Of a stretch of 64,000 bases of DNA, positions 9,269 to 18,312 are shown in pieces. The notes beneath the pieces are model-generated. The model worked only from the letters and a program-made list of their open reading frames with translations. It was not told the DNA's origin and ran no database searches. The first letter of the stretch is position 1. Each line of letters starts with the position of its first letter. This stretch comes from Planctomycetota bacterium (GTDB taxonomy: Bacteria > Planctomycetota > UBA1135 > GCA-002686595): the NCBI GenBank assembly GCA_016712565.1, contig JADJQU010000005.1, forward strand, positions 124,001 through 188,000. The letters run 5' to 3'. A program made the translations under genes and the position numbers.

Positions 9269-10852
9269 ATGAAGTCCTCGCTGCGTCTGCGCGTCGCCCT
9301 GCTGATCGTGGCGCTCAACGTCACCGTCGGCGTCGTGGCCCTGCTGTTCGCCCTGCGCCAGGCGGGGCGCGACCGCGAAGCCACGGCCCGGGCCTTCGAG
9401 CAGGTGGCCTTCTCCCTGGCGGGGAACCTGGTGGACACGGTGGCGCGCCAGGTGGACCCCGACGCGGGCCTCAATGTCGCCCGACTCCTGGCCTGGGAGA
9501 GCTGGCCCGCCTTCGCCGATGCCCTGGTGTGCGACCATCGCCTGACGCGGGCCGACGGTCGCGTGCTCCTGGGCGGCATCGCCGTCAACCCCCTCGGACG
9601 CAAGGTGCGCGATCCGGGCGCGGACGAGCAGGTGATCTTCAACGGCCTGCGCCGGGCCCTGGACGAGCAGCGCTCCGTGGACGCGGTCGAAGGCGGCCGC
9701 GCCATGCCGATCTTCGTGCGCGGCCGGCTGTGGGGTGCCTGCTGGTTTCGCCTCAAGCCGCCGCCCCTGTCCACCGACCTGATCACCGCCTACTTCGTGC
9801 CGGCGTTCCTGGGCTCGACGCTGTTGATCTCGCTGGCGACGTTCTTCGCCCTGCGGCGCTTCGTGCTCGACCCCGTGAGCCAACTGGCCCAGGCCGCCAA
9901 CCGCGTGGCGGCCGGCGACTATTCCGTGCGGTTGTCCGAAAGTCCCTCCCAGGACGAGCTGTCCCTGCTGGTGCGGCGCTTCAACGCCATGACCGATCAG
10001 GTGGAGCTGCTCAACACGCGCCTGGAGCAGGAGGTTCGCCGTCAGACCGAACAGACCCGGCGCGCGGAGGCGGCGGCCATGACCCAGCGGCGGCTGGCCG
10101 CCATGGGGGAACTGGCCGCGGGCATCGCCCACGAGATCAACAACCCCCTGGGTGGTCTGCAGAACGCCGTGGAACGGCTGGAGCGCGGAGATCTGGAGCC
10201 GGAGAAGCGCGCGCGTTACCTGGAACTCTTGTCGTCCGGCCTGGAGCGCATCCGCCGCACGGTGGGCCAGCTCTTGCGCTTCACGCCGCGCCGGGCGAGC
10301 CCCGAGCCCCTGTCGCTGCTCGCGCCGGTGGAGGATGCCTTGGCCCTCGTGCGCCACCGCGCCCAGCGTCAGAATGTGAGCATGAACCTGAGCGACGGCC
10401 GGGGCGGCGATCCCGCAGAGCTGCGGGCGCGTCTCGAGGCCCTCCCGCCGGTGGAGGGCGAGCAGCACGAGCTCGGCCAGGCGGTGCTCAACCTGCTGGT
10501 GAACGCCCTGGACGCGCTGGAGGAGGCCCCCCCCGCGGGCGGCGGCCGCATCGACGTGCGGCTTTCCCAGGAAGGCCGGGAACTGGTGGTCGAGGTCCGG
10601 GACGACGGGCCCGGCGTCCCCGAGGAGAGCCTGCCGCGGCTGGCGGACCTGTTCTACACGACGAAGCCTCCGGGCAAGGGCACGGGGCTGGGACTGGGCA
10701 TCGTCCACCAGGTGGCCGCGCGCCACGGCGGGCGCCTGGAACTGCGCTCGAAGCCCGGTAGGGGCTTCTCCGCCAGCCTCTACCTGCCGGTGCTCCAGGC
10801 CTCCGCCGGCGGCCGGCCCGAAGGCGGCGTCAAGGGGAGGGAACGCCCGTGA
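9269..10852 (+). CDS. membrane sensor histidine kinase with HAMP domain
   Basis: 527-residue two-component kinase. TM1 lies at about residues 7-27, followed by a periplasmic sensor of about 140 residues without a recognisable fold, TM2 at about 172-192, HAMP at about 192-245 and a coiled coil. HisKA follows with the phosphoacceptor His near residue 288 (AGIAHEINNPLGGL). HATPase_c shows N box LLVNALDAL, G1 DDGPGVPEE and G2 GKGTGLGLGI. No response regulator is adjacent, so it is an orphan kinase here; proximity to the pilus motor operon is suggestive only. A TAGGTT -10-like box lies about 40 nt upstream. The stop overlaps the next gene's GTG. Confidence 0.92.
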   Translation: MKSSLRLRVALLIVALNVTVGVVALLFALRQAGRDREATARAFEQVAFSLAGNLVDTVARQVDPDAGLNVARLLAWESWPAFADALVCDHRLTRADGRVLLGGIAVNPLGRKVRDPGADEQVIFNGLRRALDEQRSVDAVEGGRAMPIFVRGRLWGACWFRLKPPPLSTDLITAYFVPAFLGSTLLISLATFFALRRFVLDPVSQLAQAANRVAAGDYSVRLSESPSQDELSLLVRRFNAMTDQVELLNTRLEQEVRRQTEQTRRAEAAAMTQRRLAAMGELAAGIAHEINNPLGGLQNAVERLERGDLEPEKRARYLELLSSGLERIRRTVGQLLRFTPRRASPEPLSLLAPVEDALALVRHRAQRQNVSMNLSDGRGGDPAELRARLEALPPVEGEQHELGQAVLNLLVNALDALEEAPPAGGGRIDVRLSQEGRELVVEVRDDGPGVPEESLPRLADLFYTTKPPGKGTGLGLGIVHQVAARHGGRLELRSKPGRGFSASLYLPVLQASAGGRPEGGVKGRERP

Positions 10853-12090
10853 GCGACGCCATGCTCGGGCTCCTGCTCCTTTTTCTGCTCTGCTGTTCGG
10901 GACTGCTGAGCGCCTCCGAGACCGCCCTCTTCAGCCTGACGCCCACCGAGCGACGGCGCGTGGGGGCACAGGCCGAGCGGCTCCTCGATGACTCGCGCGG
11001 CGTGCGGATCCTGGTGTTGTTCTCCAACATCGTGATCAACCTGTTGTTCTTCGCCTTCGCGGCCCGGCTCGCCCCCGAGGGCGAACCCTACGCGGAGCTG
11101 ATCTGGGGCGTGGCCGCGGTGGTGGTCCTGGTGGGCTTCGGCGAGACGGTGCCCAAGATCCTGGCCCTGCGCACGCGCGTGGCCATGGCGCGGCGTTCGG
11201 CTCCCGCCCTGCTGGTGTTGGTGAGCCTGATGCGGCCCCTGCGCAGGCTGTTCGAACAGCTGCTGGAGCTTTTCTACCGTGCCCTGGGACCCGCGGCCCA
11301 GCAGGAGGGCGGCGTGACCAACGAGGCCCTGGCCCAGGCCCTGGAACGCAGCGCGGAGAAGGGGCTCTTGCAGGCCAGCGAGGCCGAGTTCCTCACCGGC
11401 GTGATCGAACTGGAGAGCCTGCGGGCCCGGGGCGTGATGACGCCGCGGGTCGAGATGGTGTTCCTCGACCGGAGCGAACACGACCGCGACGAGGCCGTGG
11501 CGCGCGGGCTGGCGGGCAAGCTGCACTGGATCATCGTGATCGACGGCAATCCCGACCGGATCGTGGGCCAGGTGCGGCTGCGGGACCTGCTTTCGCCCGA
11601 ACGACGGCCGCTCTCCGAGCTGCTCTCCCCGGTGCGCTTCGTGCCCGAGATGGCCAGCGCCCTGGCGGTGCTCCATTTCCTGCGCACCGAGCACCTCTCC
11701 CACGGGGTGGTCGTGGACGAATGGGGCGGCACGGCCGGATTGGTGACCATCGAGGACGTGTTCGAGGCCATCGTCGGCGACCTGCGGGTCGAGGGCGAGC
11801 GCGAGGAGTCGCCCGTGGCCGCCCTGCCCGACGGCGGGTTCCGGGTCGCCGGTTGGCTTTCGATCCGCGACTGGAACGAGTTGTTCGGCCACCGCGTGGT
11901 GGCCACCGAATTCGAGACCGTGGCGGGCTTCGTCACCGTGCTCCTCGGCCGGATCCCCAAGGTGGGGGACGAGGCCCGGTTCGGTCCGTTCCTGTTCCGC
12001 GTCCACTCCCTGCGGGGCCGACGCATCGAGGTGCTCGACATCTTCGTTTCCGGGCAGCACGCGGAATTGGCCGCGGGGAGTGCCCCATGA
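10849..12090 (+). CDS. CNNM/CorC-family membrane protein 1 (CBS and CorC_HlyC domains)
   Basis: 413 residues. An N-terminal CNNM transmembrane domain has about three to four helices in residues 1-140 with the typical SASETALFSL motif. A CBS pair follows (about 185-310, including GTAGLVTIEDVFEAIVGD) and then a CorC_HlyC domain (about 320-400). The family mediates or regulates Mg2+ and Co2+ efflux; older annotations say hemolysin. The GTG at 10849 overlaps the kinase stop, and the end overlaps the ATG of a second family member, so the three genes are probably translationally coupled. Confidence 0.9.
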   Translation: MSDAMLGLLLLFLLCCSGLLSASETALFSLTPTERRRVGAQAERLLDDSRGVRILVLFSNIVINLLFFAFAARLAPEGEPYAELIWGVAAVVVLVGFGETVPKILALRTRVAMARRSAPALLVLVSLMRPLRRLFEQLLELFYRALGPAAQQEGGVTNEALAQALERSAEKGLLQASEAEFLTGVIELESLRARGVMTPRVEMVFLDRSEHDRDEAVARGLAGKLHWIIVIDGNPDRIVGQVRLRDLLSPERRPLSELLSPVRFVPEMASALAVLHFLRTEHLSHGVVVDEWGGTAGLVTIEDVFEAIVGDLRVEGEREESPVAALPDGGFRVAGWLSIRDWNELFGHRVVATEFETVAGFVTVLLGRIPKVGDEARFGPFLFRVHSLRGRRIEVLDIFVSGQHAELAAGSAP

Positions 12091-13063
12091 GCGACTGGAA
12101 TTCCTGGATCGTGCTGCTCCTCGCCGCGGCGCTGCTGGTGGCGACGGCGGTCTTCGAGGGCAGCGAGACCGGCCTGTACTCCCTCTCGCGCCTGCGGGTC
12201 GAATCCGACGCCCGCTCCGGCCGCGGTCGCGGGAAGCTGATCCGGCGCCTCCTGGGTGACGAATCCGCCCTGCTGGCGACGATCCTGATCGGGACCAATC
12301 TGGCGATGGAGTCCCTCTCGCGCCTGAGCGGCATTCTGGTGGGGCGTCTGGGCGTGCCCGAGGCCTGGCGCGAAGTGGCGCTGACGGTGCTCTTGACCCC
12401 GCTGGTGTTCTTCTTCGCCGAGCTGCTGCCCAAGGACCTTTTCCGCCGCCGGCCCCATGCCCTGGTGGGGCCACGGCGCCCTTCATCGCCCTGGCCAAGG
12501 GCTTCCTGATGCCCATCGCCTGGCCGGTGCGCGGGCTGGCCTGGTTGATCGAGAAGCTCCTGGGCATCGCCCCGGAGGCCCTGACCCGGGCCCAGAGCCG
12601 CGAGAGCGTCCTGGAGCTGCTGCACGAGTCCAGCTCGCATTCGGTGCCCCACGTGGAGCGCATGGCCCGCAACGTGTTGACGCTCCAGGAACGTCCCATC
12701 GAGCGGGTCATGGTGCCCTGGAGCCGGGTGGAGCACCTGCCCCTGGGAGCCGACCCCAAGCGGCAGTACGCGCAGGTGGCCGCTTCGCGGTTCAGCCGCC
12801 TGCCCGTGGTCGACGAGCGGGGCGAAGTGGTCGGGTACGTCCACCAACTGGAGGCCCTGGGCGCGGGGCCGGGGGTCCTGGTGACGAATCACCTGCGGCC
12901 CATGATCAGCCTGGAGCCCCAGGCCTCCCTGGACACGGCCCTGGTTCGCATGCGGGCCAGCCGCCTGCGGGCGGCCCTGGTGGGCCCCCCTTCCCGCCCC
13001 CTGGGCCTGGTGACCCTCAAGGACATCGTGGAGGAGATCTCCGGGGAACTGGCGCGCTGGTAA
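12087..13063 (+). pseudogene. CNNM/CorC-family membrane protein 2, interrupted by one frameshift
   Basis: The N-terminal half from the ATG at 12087 gives a CNNM membrane domain (VFEGSETGLYSLSRLRVES to FFFAELLPKDLF). The reading frame then runs out at a TGA near 12509. The continuation, from ATAPFIALAKGFLMPIAWP onward, is in the +1 frame and carries the CBS pair to 13063. One missing G in the run at 12467-12470 would restore a single protein of about 325 residues. It is shorter than its upstream paralogue and lacks a CorC_HlyC domain. The ATGA overlap with the upstream gene suggests coupling. I regard the break as a probable sequence error. Confidence 0.8.
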
Positions 13064-13080
13064 GGGGCCCAACTGCGATC

Positions 13081-13110
13081 TTGGCCGCAACCGGCCCGGG
13101 TGGCTAGGAT
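13081..13110 (+). promoter_or_regulatory. promoter-like TTGGCC-N18-TAGGAT
   Basis: TTGGCC at 13081-13086 and TAGGAT at 13105-13110, upstream of the small exported protein gene that starts at 13182. Confidence 0.4.
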
Positions 13111-13181
13111 AGGCCGCCCCAGGACCGCCCCGCGGCCCCGCGACGACCAGGCCTTTCCCGCAACCCGGCTCCCCTCCGCCC

Positions 13182-13649
13182 ATGGCTTCCCTGCTGCGCG
13201 CCCATTCCTCTGGCTGGCTCCTCGTGGCCGGGCTTGGGTTGTGCGCATTGGGCATGGCCCGGTCCGCGGTGCAGGCGCCGCCGCCGGCGCAGCAGCCGCC
13301 CAAGACCCAGATCGTGCCCGTGACGACGGCCGCCAACGCCGATTCGAACAATCGCATGATCGCGGTCACGGGCACCGACATCACCGGGGCGTCGATCCTC
13401 TACCTCGTGGACACGGTCAACAACCGACTGGCCGTCTATCAGGCCCAGGGCGGCGCCGATGGATCCCGGGGCATCTCCTTCATCGGCGCCCGTCGCATCG
13501 ACCTCGACATGCAACTCGATGGTTGGAACGACAGGTCCGAGTGGACCTACAAGAAGCTCAAGGACGAATTCTCGAAGAAGGGGCTCTTGCCGGGCAACGC
13601 GGCCGCGGCGCCCGCCGACCGAAACAGTTCCTCCGAGAGCAAGCAATGA
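13182..13649 (+). CDS. small exported protein of unknown function
   Basis: 155 residues, not recognised. Residues 1-28 form a signal peptide (LLVAGLGLCALGMARSAVQA), followed by a Pro/Gln-rich spacer. A compact domain then contains ILYLVDTVNNRLAVYQ and RRIDLDMQLDGWND, and a Ser-rich tail ends the protein. The ILYLVDT..N.LAVY stretch resembles a single beta-propeller-type blade or a beta-hairpin unit, which is only a visual impression. It stands between the CNNM pair and the helix-turn-helix membrane protein, with its own promoter-like element. Confidence 0.7.
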   Translation: MASLLRAHSSGWLLVAGLGLCALGMARSAVQAPPPAQQPPKTQIVPVTTAANADSNNRMIAVTGTDITGASILYLVDTVNNRLAVYQAQGGADGSRGISFIGARRIDLDMQLDGWNDRSEWTYKKLKDEFSKKGLLPGNAAAAPADRNSSSESKQ

Positions 13650-13774
13650 CCTTCCGGGCCTCGCCCCCGCGGCGCCCGGTGCCCGCCCCGATACTCAGCC
13701 GTTCACAACCGACCCTCCATCCCGTCCGGTCCCACCCGACCGACTCACCCCCCAACGTCTAGGAGCGATTGCCC

Positions 13775-14302
13775 GTGGCCGAAAAAGAGTTCATTTCCTT
13801 CGAGGACGCCCTGAAGGAGCTGCGCCTGAAGGAAGAGGAGTTGAAGCGCCTGGTCAGCGAGGGTGAGATCCGCGCCTTCCGCGAGGGCGACACGATGAAG
13901 CTGCGCCGCAGCGACGTGCAGAACCTGCGCGGCGAATTGTCCGGCGGCGAGGTCGTCGACCTGGGCAGCGCGGGCGAGGAGCTGGTCTTCGAGGACGACT
14001 CCGACCTGGACGCCGGCATGGCGACCGAGGAGATCGCCCAAGCCGACACGATCCTGGAAGAGGACGTGGAGGACGTGGGCGCCGCCGCCGCACCGGCCAA
14101 GGGACGCGCCCCGGCCCCGCGCCGGCCGGCCTCCGCCCGGGCCACGGTCCCCGAGGAGACCGAAGGCATGGGCTTCCGCATCGCCGTGATCCTGACCACG
14201 GTGGTCCTGGTGGCCGCCTTCCCGGTGGTGCTCTCCGTGGGAGCCGGCAACGCGGGCGACATGGCCAAGGGCATCGCCGGCGTCTTCGCCAAGTTCAACT
14301 AG
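13775..14302 (+). CDS. helix-turn-helix protein with C-terminal membrane anchor
   Basis: 175 residues. Residues about 4-50 (FISFEDALKELRLKEEELKRL, then IRAFREGDTMKLRRSDV) match the excisionase/MerR-like HTH_17 pattern. An acidic, Ala-rich linker follows, then one transmembrane helix at about 131-152 (IAVILTTVVLVAAFPVVLSV) and a short tail. This predicts a cytosolic DNA-binding or protein-binding domain tethered to the inner membrane from its C-terminus. The GTG at 13775 is favoured over a TTG 6 nt earlier because TAGGAG lies at the proper distance. Function unknown; it could be a membrane-bound regulator or a scaffold using the fold for protein contacts. Confidence 0.8.
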   Translation: MAEKEFISFEDALKELRLKEEELKRLVSEGEIRAFREGDTMKLRRSDVQNLRGELSGGEVVDLGSAGEELVFEDDSDLDAGMATEEIAQADTILEEDVEDVGAAAAPAKGRAPAPRRPASARATVPEETEGMGFRIAVILTTVVLVAAFPVVLSVGAGNAGDMAKGIAGVFAKFN

Positions 14303-14308
14303 CAACCA

Positions 14309-14327
14309 GGGCTCCCTCCGGGAGCCC
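14309..14327 (+). terminator. hairpin after HTH membrane protein gene
   Basis: GGGCTCCC-TCC-GGGAGCCC, a perfect 8-bp stem 6 nt after the stop codon. Confidence 0.6.
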
Positions 14328-14335
14328 AGGTCCCA

Positions 14336-14371
14336 GGCAGCCCGTCGACTCCGCGGAGTCGGCGGGCTGCC
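14336..14371. terminator. second nested hairpin, possibly bidirectional
   Basis: Outer stem GGCAGCCCG (14336-14344) with CGGGCTGCC (14363-14371); inner stem GACTCC with GGAGTC. A short CTTTCC follows. Two adjacent perfect hairpins suggest a strong transcription end. Confidence 0.6.
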
Positions 14372-14420
14372 GGCCTTTCCAGGCCCCCGAAAGACTCGCA
14401 GGGGAGGGGCGCTGCCCCCC

Positions 14421-14463
14421 GAGCGGAGCCCGCCCGAGCGGAGCCCGCCCGAGCGGAGCCCGG
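14421..14463. repeat. 15-bp tandem repeat, three copies
   Basis: GAGCGGAGCCCGCCC repeated at 14421, 14436 and 14451, the third copy diverging in its last bases. It is non-coding. Confidence 0.8.
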
Positions 14464-14903
14464 GACCCGCGTCCCAAGCCGGAGGGAGGCTCGCGCGTCC
14501 GGGCCCCGGCGAGGTCCCGTCGCGGAACTCGCGGACGGGTCACGGGCCGTGGGCACCCGGGGGGGGACTGCTCTGCGCGGCCTCCCGCGGACGTCGCCGC
14601 GCCGCGCGGAGGAGGCGAGTTCCGGTGCTCGCGAGAGCCGCCCCTCACGCGGCGGGACCTGAGTCGCGGATGCCGCCCGGCTCCGGCCCGGGCGCGAACG
14701 CTCCCTCCAGGGCCCAAAAAAACTCGTGTATTCCCTTTCGCGATCACTAGGCTCACGCCTCGGATCGAGGGGCGGCGTTTGCGCGCTTACGCGCCGCGGC
14801 CCGCGCGATCCGCCCGAAAGAAACACACCCATGGCCGGCGGTGGGATGCCGTCGGCCTGACACGCAACGCGGGGACCCCAAGGGTCCCCAGAGGGAGTTC
14901 CCG

Positions 14904-15623
14904 ATGATGAAGTTCTCGCATGCGAAGCTCGCGCTCGGCGCGGCATGCCTCGCGTTCCTTTTCTCGTCCTGCGTCGCGCGGGAGCACTACCAGACCGCGC
15001 TCGATTCGTCGAAGCACTACCAGAAGGCCTACCTCGAATCGGACCGCCAGCGCGCGGAGCTCGCCGAGGAAAACGCGCGCCTCAAGCGCATGCTCAGCGT
15101 CAGCGAGTCCATGCCGGTGCAGGCCTCCGGTGAGATCGAGGCCATCGACAAGCGCTTGATGGATCTGAACAACAAGCTGGCCGAACTCGGCAGCCATCCC
15201 GGCGACGTGATGAAGTTCGCGGTGGACGGCGGCAACCTGTACCAGGTCACCGACGCGATCCTGTTCGACCTGGGCTCGGCCACCTTGACGCCCGAGGGGC
15301 TGAAGGTCCTGGAGACCGTGGCGCGGGACATCGACTCCACTCCCCACGGACAGATTTCCGTGCGCGGCCACACCGACAACGTGCCGGTGTCGCGACCGGA
15401 GACCAAGGCCAAGTTCCCCCACGGGAACCTGCAGCTTTCCGCCGAGCGGGCCGTGGAAGTGGCGGCCGCCCTGCAGGGCATCGTCAGCGGCTCCTCCCAG
15501 GATCTGGTGGTCATGGGCTTCGGCGAGAGCCTGCCCGTGACGGCCAATGACTCTCCGGAAAATCGCCGCAAGAACCGCCGCGTTGAGATTTTCGTCGCCA
15601 ACCCGGACGGCGCGAAGAAGTGA
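14904..15623 (+). CDS. OmpA-family peptidoglycan-associated lipoprotein
   Basis: 239 residues. A lipoprotein signal ends in LFSSC (lipobox Cys near residue 21). A helical, charged segment (about 35-85, likely coiled coil) follows, then a C-terminal OmpA-like domain (about 105-235). The latter shows the peptidoglycan-binding pattern: FDLGSATLTPEG, RGHTDNVPV, LSAERAVEVAAAL and NRRKNRRVEI. It probably tethers an envelope membrane to peptidoglycan. The ATG at 14904 has GGGAG upstream and gives a clean signal peptide; longer starts do not. It is followed 37 nt later by another lipoprotein gene. Confidence 0.9.
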   Translation: MMKFSHAKLALGAACLAFLFSSCVAREHYQTALDSSKHYQKAYLESDRQRAELAEENARLKRMLSVSESMPVQASGEIEAIDKRLMDLNNKLAELGSHPGDVMKFAVDGGNLYQVTDAILFDLGSATLTPEGLKVLETVARDIDSTPHGQISVRGHTDNVPVSRPETKAKFPHGNLQLSAERAVEVAAALQGIVSGSSQDLVVMGFGESLPVTANDSPENRRKNRRVEIFVANPDGAKK

Positions 15624-15660
15624 CCACGCGGGATCGCAGCCGCGATCCCGGCGTACGCCC

Positions 15661-16662
15661 ATGAACACGCTCGCCCGCCGCTCGCGACGCGCCGTCGCTG
15701 GCCGGCCGGCGAGCGTTGTCGTTGCCTGGGCGCTCGTGCTCCTCGCCGGCGCGTCGGCCCCGTGCCTGATCCCGGCGGGCTGCGCTCCCCCGGGCGCCGA
15801 GGGAGCGCCCGAGGATGATCTGCTCCTCTTGGAGCAACTGGCCTTCGTGCCGGCGGGCCGCGCGATTCCCGCGACACTCTCGGGCGGCAGCGTCGATGCC
15901 GTGGCCAGCCCCGAGGCGCTCCTGGTGGGCATGTACGAGGTGACCAGGGGCGAGTTCAAGCGCTTTGCGCTCACGTCCGGGATCGAGCTCGATCCGCTGC
16001 TGGCGCAGCGGGTGGATCGCTGGGGCGAGGCCGACGCCGCGCTGCCCGCCGTGTTCCTGACTCGCGACGAGGCGGAGCACTACGCGCGCTCGATCGGCAT
16101 GCGGCTGCCCTCGAGCCGTGAGTGGCTCTACTGCGCGCTCTCGCCCCGTGCCCTGACCTATCCCTGGGCCGACGCCTGGCAGCAGGGGCGGGCGAACACC
16201 CTGGAATTGGGGCTTTCGCCGAAGGCCGCGACGCCGGTGGGGACCTTCGAGGGCGGCCGCACGGCCACCCATCTCTACGACCTGTTGGGCAACGTCTGGG
16301 AGTGGGCCTCCGACGACCTGTACGCCGATGCGGGCCCCGAGACCCAGGCCACGGCCTTCGGCGGTTCCTTCTCCTCCTACAAGCAGGAGATGCACCGCGA
16401 AGGGGCCTTTTTCTCCCAATCCCTGCATCCCGGCACGCGCCTGGAGGACCTCGGCTTTCGCGTCGCTGGTTTCGCGCGCGCCTGGCTCGCCGCCCACGCG
16501 TCTTCCCTGGGCCGGTCCCAGGATGCGCGTCGCCGCCTGGAGGCGGTGGGCCGTCGCTGGGGCAACGCCGCCGCGCCGCTCTTGGCCGAACTGGCGAGCA
16601 ACGCTCCCGCGGGAGACGAGCGTGAGGCCCTGGAGGCCCTGCACGACGGAGCCCGCCGATGA
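15661..16662 (+). CDS. FGE/sulfatase-modifying-factor-fold lipoprotein, catalytic Cys absent
   Basis: 333 residues. A long Arg-rich n-region and hydrophobic core end in LIPAGC (lipobox). The body matches the formylglycine-generating enzyme fold: EVTRGEFKRF, FLTRDEAEHYARSIGMRLPS, EWLYCA, LLGNVWEWASDDLY and FGGSFSS, ending in LGFRVAG. In true FGE the GGSW-containing segment is followed by the active-site Cys; here it reads FGGSFSSYKQEMHREG, with no Cys. It is therefore probably a binding or structural variant and not a sulfatase-maturing enzyme. The stop overlaps the rsmA ATG (ATGA). Confidence 0.85.
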   Translation: MNTLARRSRRAVAGRPASVVVAWALVLLAGASAPCLIPAGCAPPGAEGAPEDDLLLLEQLAFVPAGRAIPATLSGGSVDAVASPEALLVGMYEVTRGEFKRFALTSGIELDPLLAQRVDRWGEADAALPAVFLTRDEAEHYARSIGMRLPSSREWLYCALSPRALTYPWADAWQQGRANTLELGLSPKAATPVGTFEGGRTATHLYDLLGNVWEWASDDLYADAGPETQATAFGGSFSSYKQEMHREGAFFSQSLHPGTRLEDLGFRVAGFARAWLAAHASSLGRSQDARRRLEAVGRRWGNAAAPLLAELASNAPAGDEREALEALHDGARR

Positions 16663-17629
16663 GCCCCGAGGCCGGTGCCCCTGGCGAAGGGCCTGAAGGG
16701 ATGCCGCCCGCCGAGGCCCCGCGCGACGGAGTCCCGGGTTCCCATCCGGCCGCCGCCGAAGTCCCCGCGGGGCTGGGGGCCACGCGGGCCCTGCTGGAAT
16801 CCCAGGGATTTCAGCCCTCCAAGCGACTGGGACAGAACCTGCTCACGGACATCAACATGGCCCGGGCCATCGCCCGGGACGCGGCGGTTCGGGCGGGGGA
16901 CTTCGTCGTCGAGATCGGCCCCGGCGGCGGGGCCCTGACCCTGCAATTGGCGGCCCTGGGCGTGGAGCTTGTGGCGATCGAGATCGACGCCCGCCTGTTG
17001 GAGTGCGCGCGGGCGGCCCTCGGACCCGAGGCGGCCGTGAAGTGGATTCACGGCGACGCCCTGGCCTCCAAGCACGCCTGGAACCCGGACCTGGTGGCCC
17101 TGCTTCCCCAGGACCGGCCCTGGCACCTGGTCTCCAATCTGCCCTACTCCGCGGGCTCGCCGATCCTCGTCGTGGCGGCGCGGCTCGAGCACCCGCCTGC
17201 TTCGATCACCGTGCTGCTGCAGACCGAGGTGGCCCAGCGCATCGCCGCCGAGCCGGGCGGCGGCGACTACGGCCCCTCACGATCCGGATCCAACAGGCCT
17301 ACGTTCCCCGCCTGCTGCGGCGCGTGCCGGCGCAGTTGTTCTGGCCGCGACCCAAGGTGGATTCCAGCGTGTTGCGCCTGGAGCTGCGCGCGGATCGTCC
17401 GCCCCCCGACGATCTGGAGAGTCTGGACCAGCTGGTGGACCGCCTGTTCCAGCACCGCCGACAGGCCGTGGAGGGACTCCTGGCCAAGTCCCTGGGCTCC
17501 CGGGAAGGGGCCGTGGCCCTGCTCGCAGACCACGGCGTCGAGCCCCGGGCCCGTGCGGAAAATCTGTCGCCCGCGGTGCTCCTGGCCCTGGCCCGCGACC
17601 CCCGCTGGAGGGGGCGCGCGAGGTCCTGA
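16659..17629 (+). pseudogene. rsmA: 16S rRNA dimethyladenosine transferase, one frameshift
   Basis: RsmA (KsgA) dimethylates two adjacent adenosines in the 3-prime hairpin of 16S rRNA during 30S assembly, using SAM. The N-terminal frame shows KRLGQNLLTDINMA, the SAM motif VEIGPGGGALTL, ELVAIEIDARL and the catalytic NLPY (LVSNLPYSAGSP). After GGGDYGP the frame is lost. Family-typical sequence continues in another frame (LTIRIQQAYVPRLLRRVPAQ, then PRPKVDSSVLRLEL) to 17629. One missing C in the run 17273-17276 restores it. The first about 40 residues are low complexity, so translation may begin later. As the gene is near-universal, a consensus error is the likely cause. Confidence 0.88.
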
Positions 17630-18312
17630 GGGCTTGACCCTCCCTAGCCCCCGCGGTCCCTGGGTCGGCCCGCCGAGGCTTGGGGGCCGGGGCGGGGGCC
17701 TGGGTCGGCCGCCACCGGTTTTTCGAGGCCGCCCGGGGGGGAGGGACGTGGCCGGCGAAAAAAAGTCCGTGGCCCGAACTTTGCTCCCCTTGGCGCGGGC
17801 CTGTCAAGGGACTAAAAAGCGCCCCTTGCGACCTACCGGTCACCTCGGAGCATTCCCCTGGCTTGCGATTGGCCCCCCGGGCCCCACCAGGAAAACCCTT
17901 TGCCCGACGCGACGGCCTGAGTCCTGTGATTCGTTCGAGCCCTCCGCCCGCTGGTCCCGTCGCGCACGGTCAACATCCGCCCCAACCTCCTCCGCTGAAG
18001 CGGCGGCGGTGGGCCGATTCGGAAGACCCCTTGGGGGGCTTTCCAGCTGATGCGCCTCCCAGGACCCCACGGACGGACGCCTCGCCGCCTGGGCGGGGGT
18101 AGGCTTCGTTCGCAGAGCAGGGAGTGCAGGCCGCCCACGACCCCGTGACCCAAAGGGCAGGGGCCTTCGTTTCCGCCACCGATTCCCCAGTCATCCCGGC
18201 ACCGAACACCACCGACCCCCCGGACCCCCCGGACGCCATGGGCTTCACCCGCGCCATGGGGCTTTCCGGCAAGCCGCGCCCCGGCGCCGGCCTTTCTTTC
18301 CGAGCGCACACC
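17630..18312. other. intergenic region before dnaG
   Basis: About 680 bp. Contains a 12-bp direct repeat CCTGGGTCGGCC at 17659 and 17699, a seven-A run at 17758-17764 and, at 18100-18105, a TAGGCT -10-like box that may drive dnaG. The 3-prime part (from the GTG at 18124) is in frame with dnaG and could be coding. No RNA gene recognised. Confidence 0.5.

Larger units (their letters stand above)
14303..14903. other. 601-bp intergenic region with hairpins and tandem repeat
   Basis: Contains two consecutive hairpins just after the upstream gene, a 15-bp tandem repeat, and an AT-richer patch (a seven-A run near 14716, then TAGGCT at 14748-14753) that may be the ompA promoter. This would leave a leader of about 145 nt. 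I see no convincing small gene. Confidence 0.6.

Noticed and set aside
14299..14946. 215-residue minus-strand frame over the intergenic region
   Set aside because: Arg/Pro/Gly-rich, contains the tandem repeat and terminator hairpins; no start signals or domain.
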